The notes beneath the pieces were generated by a model, which did not search any database, was not told the DNA's origin, and saw only the letters and a list, made by a program, of their open reading frames with translations. A program made the translations under genes and the position numbers. A stretch of 64,000 bases of DNA from Druceiella hillmani (Eukaryota; Arthropoda; Insecta; Lepidoptera; Hepialidae), in contig JAYKKI010000074.1 in NCBI GenBank assembly GCA_039881145.1, positions 8,658,501 through 8,722,500 on the forward strand. Direction: 5' to 3'. Shown here in pieces: positions 46,441-63,240 of the stretch. Positions within the stretch are counted from its first letter, which is position 1. Each line of letters begins with the position of its first letter.

Positions 46441-47569
46441 TCACCTCTTAAAAAATTATTTACTCAAATTAAAACGTCTTAATTGCTTGATAATGTAAAA
46501 TTTAATCAGTTAAAAAATCGGGATTTGACAGGTGTCGTTGGAGAATTTGATATAACATTTGAAATTTCCGTTGTCATATTCAATTTTAGAATATTTTACC
46601 TACCTACACATATAATAAAATTATAACAGAGTGAATTATGAATATTGAAAATATTTAAAAAAATATTGATTTAGCGTATAGAATGAGTTAAAAACTTTTT
46701 TAGAATTTTTGTCTCCGTATGTTAATTTGTACGGCTATCACGCAAAATTCACTGGACGATTTTTGATGAAGTTAGGTATGGTAACAGTATATAGGAGCAA
46801 CATTAAGAGAAAAAAACGATTTTTTCCCCCTATTTACTTGCGAAGGTAGGCAGAGCTATTTGCATATATAATTATTGTATGTAGGATTACAGAGACGCGC
46901 GAAAGAAATTAACGTTACTTTCATTCATTTTTGCTATCTTTAATTTCTTGAAAATATTGTTTAAATTAAGAAGACATTTTATCACGACACTGAACGCTAA
47001 TTAACATAAGTTTTTCGTCCTATTTTGAATTTCTTTTCCTATGTGGATCCTATTTGGATTTTTTTTGGGGGTTGTTCTCTTTTTACTTGAAGACACTAAG
47101 CTAAATTTTTTCTTTCTGCATTAACAAAAAAATATTCATTTGCATATGTACCAAAAAATTTGTAGACTAATTTGTACACACACTCGTATGCACGCATGCA
47201 CACATACGTAAATGCACACACGCCCAGGCGCGCTCACACATGTACACAATAAGACACCTATTTAATGATAATGTATTTTAATACTCATTTTAATTGATAA
47301 AATGTAACAAAATTTTTAAATAATTTTAACCTAAATACTTTGGCTATTGGTTGTGGTCAGAATAAATATTTTAGAAATTTAACATGGTGGCCTTAATAAT
47401 ACTTCATATAAGCCAAGCCATGCACCATATAAATCGATGCAAATGTGACTCGTACTGCCGCAAGCAATATTTATATGCGTTAATTTCTTGAATTTGGTGG
47501 GTAAATTGATTCTGCTGATAACACCGTGCGCGTAGGGAAGGGGTGCTAGTAGACGGTTTATTATAATTA
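46441..47569. other. Interior of the THAP element, unassigned
   Basis: About 1.1 kb with no recognisable coding. A CA/CG-rich patch (acacacactcgtatgcacgca.. near 47175-47245) is simple-sequence-like. It could be a transposase intron or a further insertion. Confidence 0.4.
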
Positions 47570-47745
47570 TGGATGGTCTGGAGTGTTGAAGAGCGACAAA
47601 GGCGGAAAGCTGAGGAAGTCCAAACTTGTAAGGAAGATTCATCAACAGAACAAGAAGATTCAGCAGCTCAGATGGAATTTAAGAAGATTGCGGAACCCCA
47701 TGTGGTGTAGTAATTTGCAAAATATACAAAATAATAAAATATAAC
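47570..47745 (+). pseudogene. Basic coiled-coil fragment of the THAP transposase
   Basis: One frame reads KSDKGGKLRKSKLVRKIHQQ, NKKIQQLRWNLRRLRNPMW and stops at about 47745. The heptad-like basic Leu/Ile pattern matches the coiled coil that follows the THAP domain in P-like transposases. No catalytic domain follows before the right terminal repeat, so the element is internally deleted. Confidence 0.45.
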
Positions 47746-48386
47746 AAATGTTAAAATTTATCAAAAGAATCATATACTTTATTTGAACATGAATTGCAAA
47801 ATTATTTTTGAAAACAAAGAGCAGCATCCTTTCTATATGATTCTAAAATGAAAGATATTTATTATGAACTGTCTTAAGTAGTTTCACTGAGTTTTGTGGC
47901 AAGAAAAAATTTCATCACGAAACTGTAATTTTTGTGGTAATATATTTAAAGTCCATTTTCTTTTAAATTATGTCGTAATCGGCACCAATAACTAACTAAA
48001 ACATCTTTTAGTGCAAGTTTTTTTTCAAACAAAACAGTAAAAATTCATTGTGACCAGAATTCACTTGTTACATGGAATATTATTTTTATAATCGTGTTAT
48101 TTGAAAATAAATCGCGACATTATAAGAGTCAATACTCATGTATAAGAATACTTTACAACTCTTAGAATTAAATTTTAACAATAAACGTTTGCAACGTCGT
48201 AAAAAGACACCAATTGCTTTGCGCCATAAGTGTATAAAATTTATATTAATTTTTGAAATGTTATATAAGCAATACTTAATGGATAACACTTACCTACTGG
48301 CTTTCGTTACAAGACAGGGAAAAAATACACCACGGCACATACACGCCTTTACAAAATAAATAAAATATCTTAATATACAACAAAAC

Positions 48387-48682
48387 AAAATAACAAAGAT
48401 CTTAACATATAACAACACAATAGCTACAACACCTTTTTACTTAATTAATATGCAAAACTTATAATATTAAATATGTGAAATATGTTTTTCCACAGTAAAG
48501 ATTTGTTGTTTCAAACAGACTCAGTGTTGAATGGTTTCTTTCTGAGTTTCTAGTGTGTTTCTAGCGTCTCTTGCATGGTGACATATAGCCGTTGCTAGAG
48601 ATCGCTGTACCATTAAAAATTTACCACCAATTTCATGGCGAGATGCTGTCAGCAAATCGAGGACCCCTTTTGACCACCCCTG
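48387..48682 (-). repeat. Right arm of the long inverted repeat (uninterrupted)
   Basis: A 296-base arm complementary to the left arm. It shows the state of the repeat before hAT insertion: gaaaccattcaacactgagtctg runs straight through where the left arm carries the 1227-bp hAT. Confidence 0.88.
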
Positions 48683-49192
48683 GTTTCGCTCTTATCTAGG
48701 TTTACTTGACTTTTTCCGACGGCACTGTTGACCTCTTGAGTTTCATGGATTGATAATGGTATGTCTATGGATGAAAGATATAATGAGACGTAATTTGCAC
48801 TTTCTTTCATCTCGATATTTCCAATAATACCATAGAAACTGCAAACTATTATGAAAAATAACCTATGTTTTTATAAAAAAAGTACGTTTCTTTTTTGTAT
48901 GAGTGACGAGTCCTTATTCTTTTTATTTTCTCTATCTCAAAGGTCATTTTTATCTTGTAACACATTGGCTCAACGCTACATGGCCTTTTGTCAGTCTCCT
49001 TTCTGTATAAGTGTTGTGGTGGGGAGGCAGTCCCAGACCACTTAGAAGGTATAGAAATGGTATTTGGTCATTTAAAGAGCTAATCCTAAATTATAACATA
49101 ATAAAGCAAAGTTTCAAAAAGTTGAGTGAATTAAAACGTTTGTGCAAAATAACATAAGTATGTTTTTATCAGCTACTTCTGCTGCTGTCTTA
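48683..49192. other. Unassigned DNA
   Basis: A 64-codon frame (48851-49045) with a less AT-rich end has no recognisable motif. Confidence 0.45.
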
Positions 49193-49400
49193 TTATTTAT
49201 TTATTTATTTATCTACTTTAATGTATCTAATTGATACATATGGCGGACTTATTGCTACGTGAGCAATCTCTTACAGCCAACCATAATACCCGTCCAGCCC
49301 TGCTCGACGAACGGCCGGGAATCGAACCCGGGCCTCCGCGGTGCGCCGAGTCGTCACAGGCCGTATGCCTTGTGATCAACCCAACACACCACGGCGACGA
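49193..49400 (-). mobile_element. tRNA-derived SINE, copy 2 (full length)
   Basis: The minus strand reads TCGTCGCCGTGGTGTGTTGG, then GTTGATCACAAGGCATACGG, and a B box GGTTCGATTCC (49318-49328). A body with GTAAGAGATTGCTC and GTATCAATTAGATACATTAA follows, then a (TAAA)n tail. The A and B boxes act as an internal RNA polymerase III promoter in such elements. It starts about 30 bases from a long (TA)n tract. Confidence 0.88.
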
Positions 49401-49426
49401 CATTGTTATTGATATGATTGTTAATG

Positions 49427-53750
<4,324 letters not shown>

Positions 53751-53751
53751 A

Positions 53752-53919
53752 TCTAACAGAATTCTAAGCGAAATTATTCTTTTGTCTTCTGGGTGGAATA
53801 ATCTAACAGAATTCTAGGCCAAATTATTCTTTTGTCTTCTGGGCGGAATATTCTTTTGTCTGCTGGGCGGAATACTCGTTACTAGGCCAAATTATTCTTT
53901 TGTCTTTTGGCCGGAATAC
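53752..53919. repeat. Minisatellite with mixed 27- and 52-bp units
   Basis: Built from attattcttttgtcttctgg, gcggaata and ctaacagaattctaggccaa in about four diverged units of unequal length. Confidence 0.9.
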
Positions 53920-56245
53920 AAAAGTATAATTTGAACTGTACATTTTTTCAGTGTTCCCAAAAAAGTTTGCCTCAAAAAGTTTTCTCGTTAGTACATATCT
54001 TTTTTAAAATTCCATCTAAAAGATATTGAACTTTAAACAGACCTTGGAATAAGTATAAAGACAAGAACACTTCCAAAATATTAAGCAATGATGTGGATTT
54101 TATAAAACTTAGCTATTAGTTATCAAATTTAAAATATTTTTCCAATATCCATAGACTTAATTAAGATCAGAATCTTAAATAAATGTCGTGGTAATTAAAT
54201 TTTTTGTGAAAATAGTTTGTTTGGATTGGTATTTAAATTTTCAATAAAATTCAGTGTGAACCCGGTACGGCGATGAAATAAGCATATGATTTATTTCCCA
54301 CAGTAGTACATCTGGTAATATGGAAAATGGATGAAATAACAGAAATATTTATATGACCAGAATCGGCACATAACGTTTGGTATATTAAATACACTAATGA
54401 CTGTGATAATAAAATGTCTGAAAGTATAATTAGTTCGAAGATGTACGGTGACACTGTGTTAACAAAAAAAAGTACATTGGTCATGTTTGAAAAAGAATAC
54501 ATTAAAAACATTAATTTAAAACTGGTCCAAGTTCTTTAAAAATTGAGCCAAAAAAATAGTGACATAAAAGCAGCCAAGTCCTTGCAGAGCTTTGCTAGAG
54601 AAGCTTAGATGAGTGTTCAGAATTCTGTACGTAAATTTATTGAATATTGCTCTACCACAATATTGAACTTGTCTGCATAAATTCTTATCGATAAATCCCT
54701 TTCTCTCTATCACTTTGTTGTATGATAAGATCCATAAAACTACCACAATTTTCTCTATGCATAACTCGGGTTGTTAAAGTAATAAATATATAATAATTAT
54801 TAACCACGCATTCATCAATTAAAATATTTAATATAACTGTTAAACCACGTGCCAATCACAGTTTGTGACCAGTGGGGTATATAAGACTTAACATACATTG
54901 CTTTATAATGGTCTAAGAAGCTATACTTTTAAAGCCAAAATTTTCCATTTTGATTAAATATCTGTAAAAATTGTAATGTGCAAAACTCATTAATAAAAAA
55001 ATTGGACTAAAAATTTAAATACATTTTGATTAAACAAATACATACGTACAGATAAGTTAAAGAATTTACAATTTGCTATGGCTATTCTATATGTTGTAAT
55101 GCAGATTACATTCAAAATATATTTAATGCTATGTGAGTGTTGATATGCTGTAAAATTCTCGAGTGGTTTACATCATTTGCATATAAAACACCAGTGCCTA
55201 AACTTGTTATTGAGGCTATAATTCCAATTTATGAAGACCTATTAAAACCCAACTACTCTAATAATGTGCAGTTCTCATTTGAGAATTTACTCAAAATAAT
55301 ACTGAATGCTTATTAGTTTAGCAATTAATGTCTAAATCAAATTCAAGTGACGCCGCTATTATGGAATCAGAATTTGTTTTATATAATTGGTGGCGCATAA
55401 TTTGTGAGAATCACACTAGTAGTTTGTTGAGAAGGAGAGTAATTGGCTTTAAAAATCAATGTTACAGATCAAAACATTGATGGTGGGGAAGGATCTCTTT
55501 ACAGAGCTAGTACCAAGGTTAGCATTAATGCTAACAGCTATCAGTAAGCAAATTTTAATTCTATGTAATGTGAGATAAAGTTGCAAATACTGTATTTCCA
55601 TGTGAATAAAGTTAACAGAGAACACAAAAACTTAAATAGCCAGAACTATTAATATGAAAACTTATAATACTAGTCTCACTATGTCAATTAAATATATCAA
55701 TAAACCACATTCTGATCTTAAATTAACTCGAAACTTATTAAAAGTGTAGAGAATAGGTTTACGAGTATTTCAACAAAAACTAATTAATGATATTTTGGAG
55801 ACATAGGGTTTCTGGGAAAATTTCCCATAATTTTAAGATTAATATAAAGGAGTTATTTGCGAAGTAAGAGGAATATTATTTACAAAGTTAAACTTTTTAT
55901 TGTTTACATAACAAAAATGAATCACTACAAAAAATCACTGACCACAACATGATTTTTCCTATAAATTTTAGGCTTTCTTTAAATAGTCCAAAACCCGAAT
56001 GGAATACTGTCTTTATAACGGTCAAAAGTAATAAACATGGTTTTTTCAATATTTAATGACAGCTGACTTGCTACCTGAGCCAGATATATAGTTGTATTAA
56101 CCATTTGATGCTCAACAATTAAAAAATATTGTAATTGTTGTGGATCAAAATAGTTAAGTAATTATTAAAAAGTTTTTAACTTGCAAATTAAATTTTTTTT
56201 AAAGAATGTATACATGTAGGTATGTACCTACATGCTTTCCCTTTA
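53920..56245. other. Gene-poor AT-rich DNA
   Basis: Two minus-strand frames (54511-54251 and 54746-54516) are back to back but carry no recognisable motif. No gene accepted. Confidence 0.45.
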
Positions 56246-56361
<116 letters not shown>

Positions 56362-58165
56362 TAATGGAATATCATATTTATTAATAATTCAGGAGACGAG
56401 GGACAAAGATAGGAGAAGGGATCCAAACTTAACATAAAAATTATACGTAGACATGCTAAAAATATTTAATAAAATCAGTCTACAATTTATTTATGTTGAA
56501 TGAACAGTTCAATATGTGCAAAGCCAAAAACAATACCGTGTTTTCAAATTTATGTTTGTAGTCACCTGATACAAACTCGATAGAAAAAATCTAGTCAAAT
56601 GTAAAGACCAAACTTCTATTTGTTTTGAAATAGCTCCTTAGTTACCTTTCTTATCTTTGCAAATTACTAATGCAAACCGAAAATTTAATAATCATAATAT
56701 GCCATGACACTGTCAAGTTTATAATGATGATAATTGAACTATCTTGTGTCTTAAATTAAAAGCCTCCTTAATGCTTTAAGATTTAAGATTGATATGATGA
56801 TGTATGTTCACATAATTAAATAGTTTTCAGAGTTTCAATTGACTCAATATTATACATTTTTCATTCATAACCATATATTCATTTTTCTTGCTGTCATGTA
56901 CTGCTAGTTGAAATGATTGAACACCCATTTCGTATTGCCTAAATATTTTCACTGTAGTTTGCGCAGTTTGCAAATGTTCTTGAGTGAATTGGAAATAAAT
57001 ATTATCATGTTGATACTTAAACCAGATACGAGTGAGTATAATGATTTTCAACTAAACACATGCAAAACAAAAACGACTGCAAACTAAACACATTGTATTT
57101 AATAAAATATGTACCCTATCAATTTTAATTTCCGTTTTAACACAATTTATAATTATTGTGTTGATAACTAAATACTAATCCAAAATACTAGTTTCATAAA
57201 ATGTAAAAATATAATTAGAATGTATACATATTTACCAACAGTTGAAATAAATTAATACCAATAATTATGAAAAATGCTTGTCAATTTCATGCTGACTCCA
57301 AATATTGATAGAATATAGTGAATTAATTCAGACCTGTATTTTTCCATTATCATATAGTATCAAAGAAAAGATAAATACTCGGTTGTTCATCTGGTACTTT
57401 AAGATTTATTATATGAAGTTTTAAAAAATTTGTCCTTCCAATAGAAAAATGTTAACTTTCTGAAAACTAATTTACAGTACGAGTTTACTAACATGAAAGA
57501 ATACCCTTTTGCATAAAAGAAACGTTAAGATTTTATAATGAAATTTTTTCACACCCATACTAATAGTAATGAGTATATGAGGTATTTGGATTTAAAACTA
57601 GCTCAGTTAATTTTTAATTAATAAATGTTCTCCATTTTATTAATACTTACTACATCCCAGCAAAAAGAGTACATTTAAATCTTGTTCCATCCTACTCGTG
57701 CAAAATTATTCACGATAATAAATTAGCTTTCAACTTCTTGGTTTCAATTTAAACAACATAACACATTTCACTTCAAGAAGTTATTTGATGGGGCTACAAG
57801 AGCATCTTCACTGTGTGCCGTTTATTGGTTTTGAGGATGTTATTGTTATCAGAATTCATCAATCTTCTCATTTATTTTATAATTGTTGTCCCTCAAATGT
57901 CTGTGTTGCAAGACTGAATTCATTTACATGCAACTATATATGTGTGTGTATTGAAATTTTGAAATGGCAATGGAAAATTTATTCATAGTAAAATTTTCCA
58001 GAGTAAGATTAAGGAAGGAAGAGAGAGATTTGTCCAGAGTGAATAATAAATTAGAACTAATTGCTTCATTATAAACTTCAGATCAGGCAATAAATTTCAT
58101 ATGCAGATTCATCACAAAACATCACTTAGGCAAATGTAGTGTGTTGGTTTTACATAACTTATTAG
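56362..58165. other. Gene-poor AT-rich DNA
   Basis: No coding, RNA or repeat feature supported. Confidence 0.5.
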
Positions 58166-58352
58166 AATTTGGCTTCGTATATTGGACTTGATTGCGTTGT
58201 GACTTGGAATTGTGGTGGTATTTACATGCTGTACACAATTCCGCGTTCAATGACTGAACAGTCAGTTCCGAAGAAAGCCAGGTCCTTTAGAAAATGGTCA
58301 GATAAAAATTTCAAGTTACAACACAATCAAGCCCAATACACAAATAATTCTA
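58166..58352 (+). CDS. Candidate isolated exon, unknown
   Basis: Acceptor-like cataacttattag precedes an open frame that ends at a strong GTAAGT donor (58353). It reads LASYIGLDCVVTWNCGGIYM, LYTIPRSMTEQSVPKKARSF, RKWSDKNFKLQHNQAQYTNN. Composition is less AT-rich than the flanks. Not recognised; chance is a real alternative because only the donor is strong. Confidence 0.25.
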
Positions 58353-58499
58353 GTAAGTTATGCTGCTGTCAAGTCCAATAAACAAAGTCAAACTTGTTAG
58401 TACGAGAGCAACACAAATACGGAAAGATGCGCTGTAAATGAAGGAGCATAACATATTGCAGTGTTGTAGCGTGTGTGCATGGGCCATTACCTGGCTAGG

Positions 58500-58637
58500 A
58501 TGGTGTCACTATCCGTCTTAATCGCACTCGGTAAAATGGCATCTCTAGCCGTCTCACTCACAATTCGTAAAAGTAGCATCACTATCCGTCTCGCTGATAC
58601 TTGGTAAAATGGTGTCACTATTCGTCTACAATTTTTT
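58500..58637. repeat. About 36-bp minisatellite, 3.6 diverged copies
   Basis: Unit atggtgtcactatccgtct plus cgcactcggtaaa, repeated with changes (atggcatctctagccgtct, tagcatcactatccgtct, atggtgtcactattcgtct). Confidence 0.9.
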
Positions 58638-59358
58638 TTTAAAGAAACAAATCAGAAGCTTTATACCATTTTGGAATTTGGACTAAAAGTGCTAATTTTT
58701 AAAGTTACTTGTTAAAATAAGGTAGTACATTTTTATTTCAGTACGAGCAGTGATTGGGTAAAAAATATTTTTTTTTTTGAACTAAGGCGGTTTTATTTTT
58801 ATTTTAGACTTTGATGAACACAATGTTTATTTAGGATTAAGAAATAAAAATTAGAATAAAGGAAAATTAAAATTCATTGTCAGAGTACATGAAAGAACGT
58901 GTTTTAAAAAAAGTCATAACCTGGCCTATCCTTTTTTGAATTTTGGGACAACCTATATCTGGTAGCTAGAACATAAAAAAAACATTCAATTAAAATATGA
59001 TCTTTTCGTATCAACCTAGTTCTTGACATTTTGTATAAATAATTATAATTAAAAAAATATATATTTCGTCAAAAAAAAATACTTACATGGATAGGTGTGC
59101 GATTAACAAAAAACCACATGATGGTACACAGCCCTCTCAAGCATTTGACCACATGGTCTGAGCTGTCGTACGAGTTGGGTCAGAGAAGAGGTGGTATGCT
59201 AATAGGAAGCCATTAAATGAAATATTGCATGGGATCTTATGTTTTTCTTCCAATTTACGATATAAAAAAACTGAAGTTCAAAAAGTGTTGCGTACGCACG
59301 CACGCACGCTTGCACGCCAATGGGCTAAAACAAAATTTTATAAACGCATATGCCCTCT
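58638..59358. other. Unassigned DNA
   Basis: A small gcacgcacgcacgc simple run lies near 59294-59316. No gene recognised. Confidence 0.5.
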
Positions 59359-59650
59359 CTATTTTGCTTTTCAATTGATTAATGACTTCTTGAACAACAT
59401 GTTACGTAGTTTCAAATTAAGAAAAAGACTTAACACTCAGTGTTTTAGTCTAAATTAATTGCTTGACCGGTTTTTGTTTGTTAACGTGAATGTAATCATT
59501 CATTGATATAAATGATAAAAAACAACTAAACCCACAAAGTTTATGATCATCGAGATAAATATGTTAAGTATGTGTATTCCTTTTAATTTTTCTACTTTTA
59601 GACTTAGTAGTCACAGCTGATAGGTGATCGATCAAATTTGCATTAATTTT
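59359..59650. repeat. Diverged direct repeat, copy 1
   Basis: Matches 61618-61910 in the same orientation: ctattttgcttttcaattga, ttaatgac(t/c)tctt, aaattaagaaaaagacttaa, cactcagtgt, gtttttgtttg, then caaag(t/c)tta. Spacing 2.26 kb. Confidence 0.85.
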
Positions 59651-61617
59651 GTATACACACTACACGGGTCTGTAAAGCTTAGGTATGTACGAAATGTTAA
59701 ATATTTTAGGGCACTCGGTATTGCGGTTAAACTCCTCCAAATATTAATATTATTCATATGTATTGAAAATATGTCCTCCAGTATATTCTTCGCAGGTTTG
59801 AAAATATTTCTGAAAAATTATTGGTACTGCAATCATCTTCTTAGTTTTCTGCTACACTGTACGTAAATTTTTAGTAAATCTTTTAACATAATTTTAACTT
59901 TATCGGTTGCAGAGATGGAGAGTAAACACACTTATCCAACATGTTGGAAATAATTCTAAAATCTCATAACAGTCCCTTTCCACTTGATATCCGATCGAAA
60001 GTAAAATCTTATTTTTTTATCACATTGTCCGATTCCTTAAGCAATAAATTTACATGATATTTTGCATTATTTAGAATGGAGTCAGAACTATACTTGTTTG
60101 TTCACCTTTGTAAAATAAAGGTAAACACTCTATAGACATTTTGAAGACACGAAACTTGAGTTTACAAAAATTTAAATGTGGATTTTGATTTATTAATTAC
60201 TATTCAAGTTATTATTTGTATTGAAAAATCAGTTAAATGTGATTAAAATCAATTCATTCACAACAAAGGTTCCATAGGCACATTGACACATAAAATTTTA
60301 AAATCAAGAGTTTTAATGGAAATAATATTTCTATTACAGTCTTCAAAAATATTAACATTACCTATGCCGTACAAATATATAGTGTCTAGTAACATTAACA
60401 TTTAAGAATAATCCTTGTAATTTTCCAGTAAACTGCGAGTAAATATCTAGAAATGCTGCTATTCAATTCGGAGATTATGTGGTCCATATATCTTTATGGA
60501 TATTATCAGCAATGTTTTAAATTTATCTTACATACACTTTGAAAAAAAATTAATATTCTCTTAGAATTCTTATATTATATCCTTTTAATCAATATCCAAA
60601 ATTTTGCCCCTATTTTAGTGGTCACTGTCAGCTTCAAATATTTTATTCCTTTGTCAAATTTTGAGGAATGGTTTTGGAATGTGACAGACAGACGAAAGAA
60701 ATTGAGTGACATTATAACGGGTTCCGTGTCTTTTTCCTCTTGATGTACGGAAACCTAAAAACGATAGATATATAGCCTTAAAATATTTATCAAACTAATT
60801 GTGCAATATAATTTGAGGACATGTTTTAATTGACACTACTTGCTTTCTTGCTAATTAAGTGTTTATTATCATTTATCGACCCATGTAATGCTACTATGAG
60901 ATAAAAAATAGGGGTTTTTAAAGAGATGTAATCATGATAATTTAAATTAATAGTGACAATGTTACGACTTTTGAAATGTGCTATTTATGAGAGCGCTGCT
61001 GAAACTTTTAGATTTGTTGCGAATAGTAAGCTATAAGTATATTTTTTAACTATATTGGAAACATTTGTTGCTTTATAATGTTGACTTATTTAAGTTTCTT
61101 CGACGTAGGTTGAAGTAATTTGATAAATTTTTGAGATTTATAGTTTAAAAAGTTTTTGGAGTTTCCTTTTTTATGTAACAGCTTGAACATTTATTCTTTT
61201 AGTCATTGAATAAGTCTTCACCCAGCAGAAAATTGGATCAGTTTTTACAAAATCATCCTATTTTCCTTAATGTTTGGAACGACAACTGACGATAAAATGT
61301 TTATAAATTATTCACTGAGAAATATAATTTAGTCGAATAATTTTTATACGAATGAATATCTTAGCATATTGGAAATGCATGGAATATTTAGTCTTTAAAG
61401 ATACATTCTACATAAATGTAGATAGTAACTTCACAGCTATCTGAAAGGTAAACCCAACTCAAATTTTAGATTAAAACTGTCCAACTCCAAGTATATTTAA
61501 GATTTTTAAATGCATCTTTCGAATTTTCTGGAAAATGTATAATGTACCTTTGTAAGTATTTCAGTTGTATTGAAAATAACCGTGAAATCTCCATAAAAGC
61601 AATTGCCTTCAATTGAT
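59651..61617. other. Unassigned DNA between the direct repeats
   Basis: Contains a dispersed-repeat piece at about 60680-60760 (gacagacagacgaaag, ataacgggttccgtgtcttt, tgtacggaaacct), a motif shared by several blocks of this window. No gene seen. Confidence 0.5.
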
Positions 61618-61910
61618 CTATTTTGCTTTTCAATTGATTAATGACCTCTTAAATACCATGTTTAATTAAGAATTACGTAGTTTTAAATTAAGAAAAAGAC
61701 TTAACACTCAGTGTGTTGGCCTAAAATAGTTGTTTGATCAGTTTTTGTTTGATAATTTGAAACAAGGATTTAAACGATATAAAAAATTAAATACATAATA
61801 AAAAACACAAAGCTTATAACAATTGAGATAAAGCTATTAAATATTTATGTATTCCCTTTCATTTTTTACCCATTTAATTTAGTAGCATTAGTGGATAATC
61901 AAAATTTAAT
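61618..61910. repeat. Diverged direct repeat, copy 2
   Basis: Partner of 59359-59650, with small indels (an extra ttaattaagaatt). Confidence 0.85.
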
Positions 61911-62759
61911 TAATTTCATAATTAACCAGTACTTCTAAAGTAATTATAAGACTAAAGGTAAAAGTGTTATCACTGCCTACGAGTATCTCATTTATTTAGC
62001 ATAAAATTTAATAAAATTATCACTTTAAGGCCAAAATCAGCGGAGGTCAAAATTATATTTTGAAATCAGGTTAAAAAATATAAATGTTGAAACCAGGTTA
62101 CTCACGAAAACTTTTGGTAGTGTTATATTCCAGTGATAATATTCTTCTTTCTTAATTTTTTATTTAATCATTGTATATTGTTTCTTTAATTATTCTCATT
62201 ATCATGTCTCTCAGAATATATCATTGAGAAATTTCGCAGGAAATGAAATTGTTTGGTGGCTGGAAATTTTTTTTTACAATATTTAGTTTGGCACTAATTT
62301 TGAAAATTTCAAAGCTATAAAAACATTTTGTCACATTATCCTCTGCACAATGAAAAAAATTAATAAACGTAAAAAAAATTAGATTATAAACGAGAGCGCA
62401 GTTTAAATGTAATATTAAAATTTTCTTCTTCCAAAATAGGTTTTCCAGCCCAGAATAACAATATTTTAACATTTTTCATGCGAGAAAGGAAATGCTTTAT
62501 TCTATAATTATCAAACATTTGAATGTATCTAAAAGGAACAAAGTTGACTTATAAATGAAATTTGGCTATGGAAACGCCTAATAGCGTTTTAGAATTTTTA
62601 AAACAATAATTTGTTTTTTTACTATAAATTGTTTTATATAGGGTATCAGGTGTTACCAAGCACAAATTTGTAACAGATTTACAATAAATTGCTAAGGTTT
62701 ATGACGAAGGTCCTAAAATCTATCAATGTTTTTATAAAAATTATTGTTTGATATTTTTT

Positions 62760-63240
62760 AACCTACTTCAAAAAAAGGAGGAGATTCTCAATTTGTCAGA
62801 ATCTTTTTTTTATGATTGGTTCAGCAATCATTTTTTACTGAGTGACCGATTTTGATGATTCTATTTTATTTAAAAGAGAGTATTTGAGAGGTGATCACAT
62901 TTACATATAGTAATGATCTAATGATGAAATCCAGAAATTAACGATGAAAGTCCTTAACGAATGGCAGTAAATCAACTATAATTCAAGACATTTGCTACGG
63001 GTAGTTATTTGGAAAAGTAAATACACCACTTACCAGGTCAGGGTCTGATTAGTTTAGATGAACCATCGAAATCTTTAACGGATGTTAGTAAATCAACAGT
63101 GATTAAAGATATTTGCTACTAGTAGTTTTACTTTGCAAAATAACTACACCATTAGCAATGTCAGAATCTGATGATACGTTCTAGAGATGAACAATGGAAT
63201 TCCTTATCGGATGGTAGTAATCTCGTCATCAGAATACAAT
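62760..63240. repeat. Dispersed repeat with internal ~120-bp tandem units
   Basis: Starts aacctacttcaaaaaaagga then ggagattctcaattt, a pattern I know as a widespread insect dispersed repeat. It is followed by two and a half diverged units: cttaacgaatggcagtaaat (62953), ctttaacggatgttagtaaa (63072) and ccttatcggatggtagtaat (63201), each with gatatttgctac-like and aactacaccatt-like blocks. Confidence 0.7.

Larger units (their letters stand above)
43923..48682. mobile_element. THAP-type DNA transposon with long inverted repeats, nested
   Basis: Termini CAGGGGGTGGTCAAAGG (left) and CAGGGGTGGTCAAAAGG (right, minus strand). The inverted repeats run about 300 bases: left arm 43923-44097 plus 45333-45480, right arm 48387-48682. 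The left arm is split by a hAT insertion. A second hAT lies just inside the arm. Without the insertions the element is about 2.8 kb. The interior contains a THAP start (46295) and a basic coiled coil (about 47570-47745), the N-terminal layout of P-element and related THAP transposases. No flanking target duplication could be recognised. Confidence 0.7.

Noticed and set aside
46241..46444. Minus-strand 67-codon ORF
   Set aside because: It overlaps the THAP start on the plus strand, which has recognisable Cys and F-x-R-x-P motifs; the minus frame has none.
43923..48682. Target-site duplication of the THAP element
   Set aside because: Flanking eight bases (cctcagat and gtttcgct) do not match, so no duplication is claimed.
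49300..49400. tRNA gene
   Set aside because: A and B boxes are present, but the sequence does not fold as a full tRNA, continues into a SINE body with a TAAA tail, and has a second copy at 38.7 kb.
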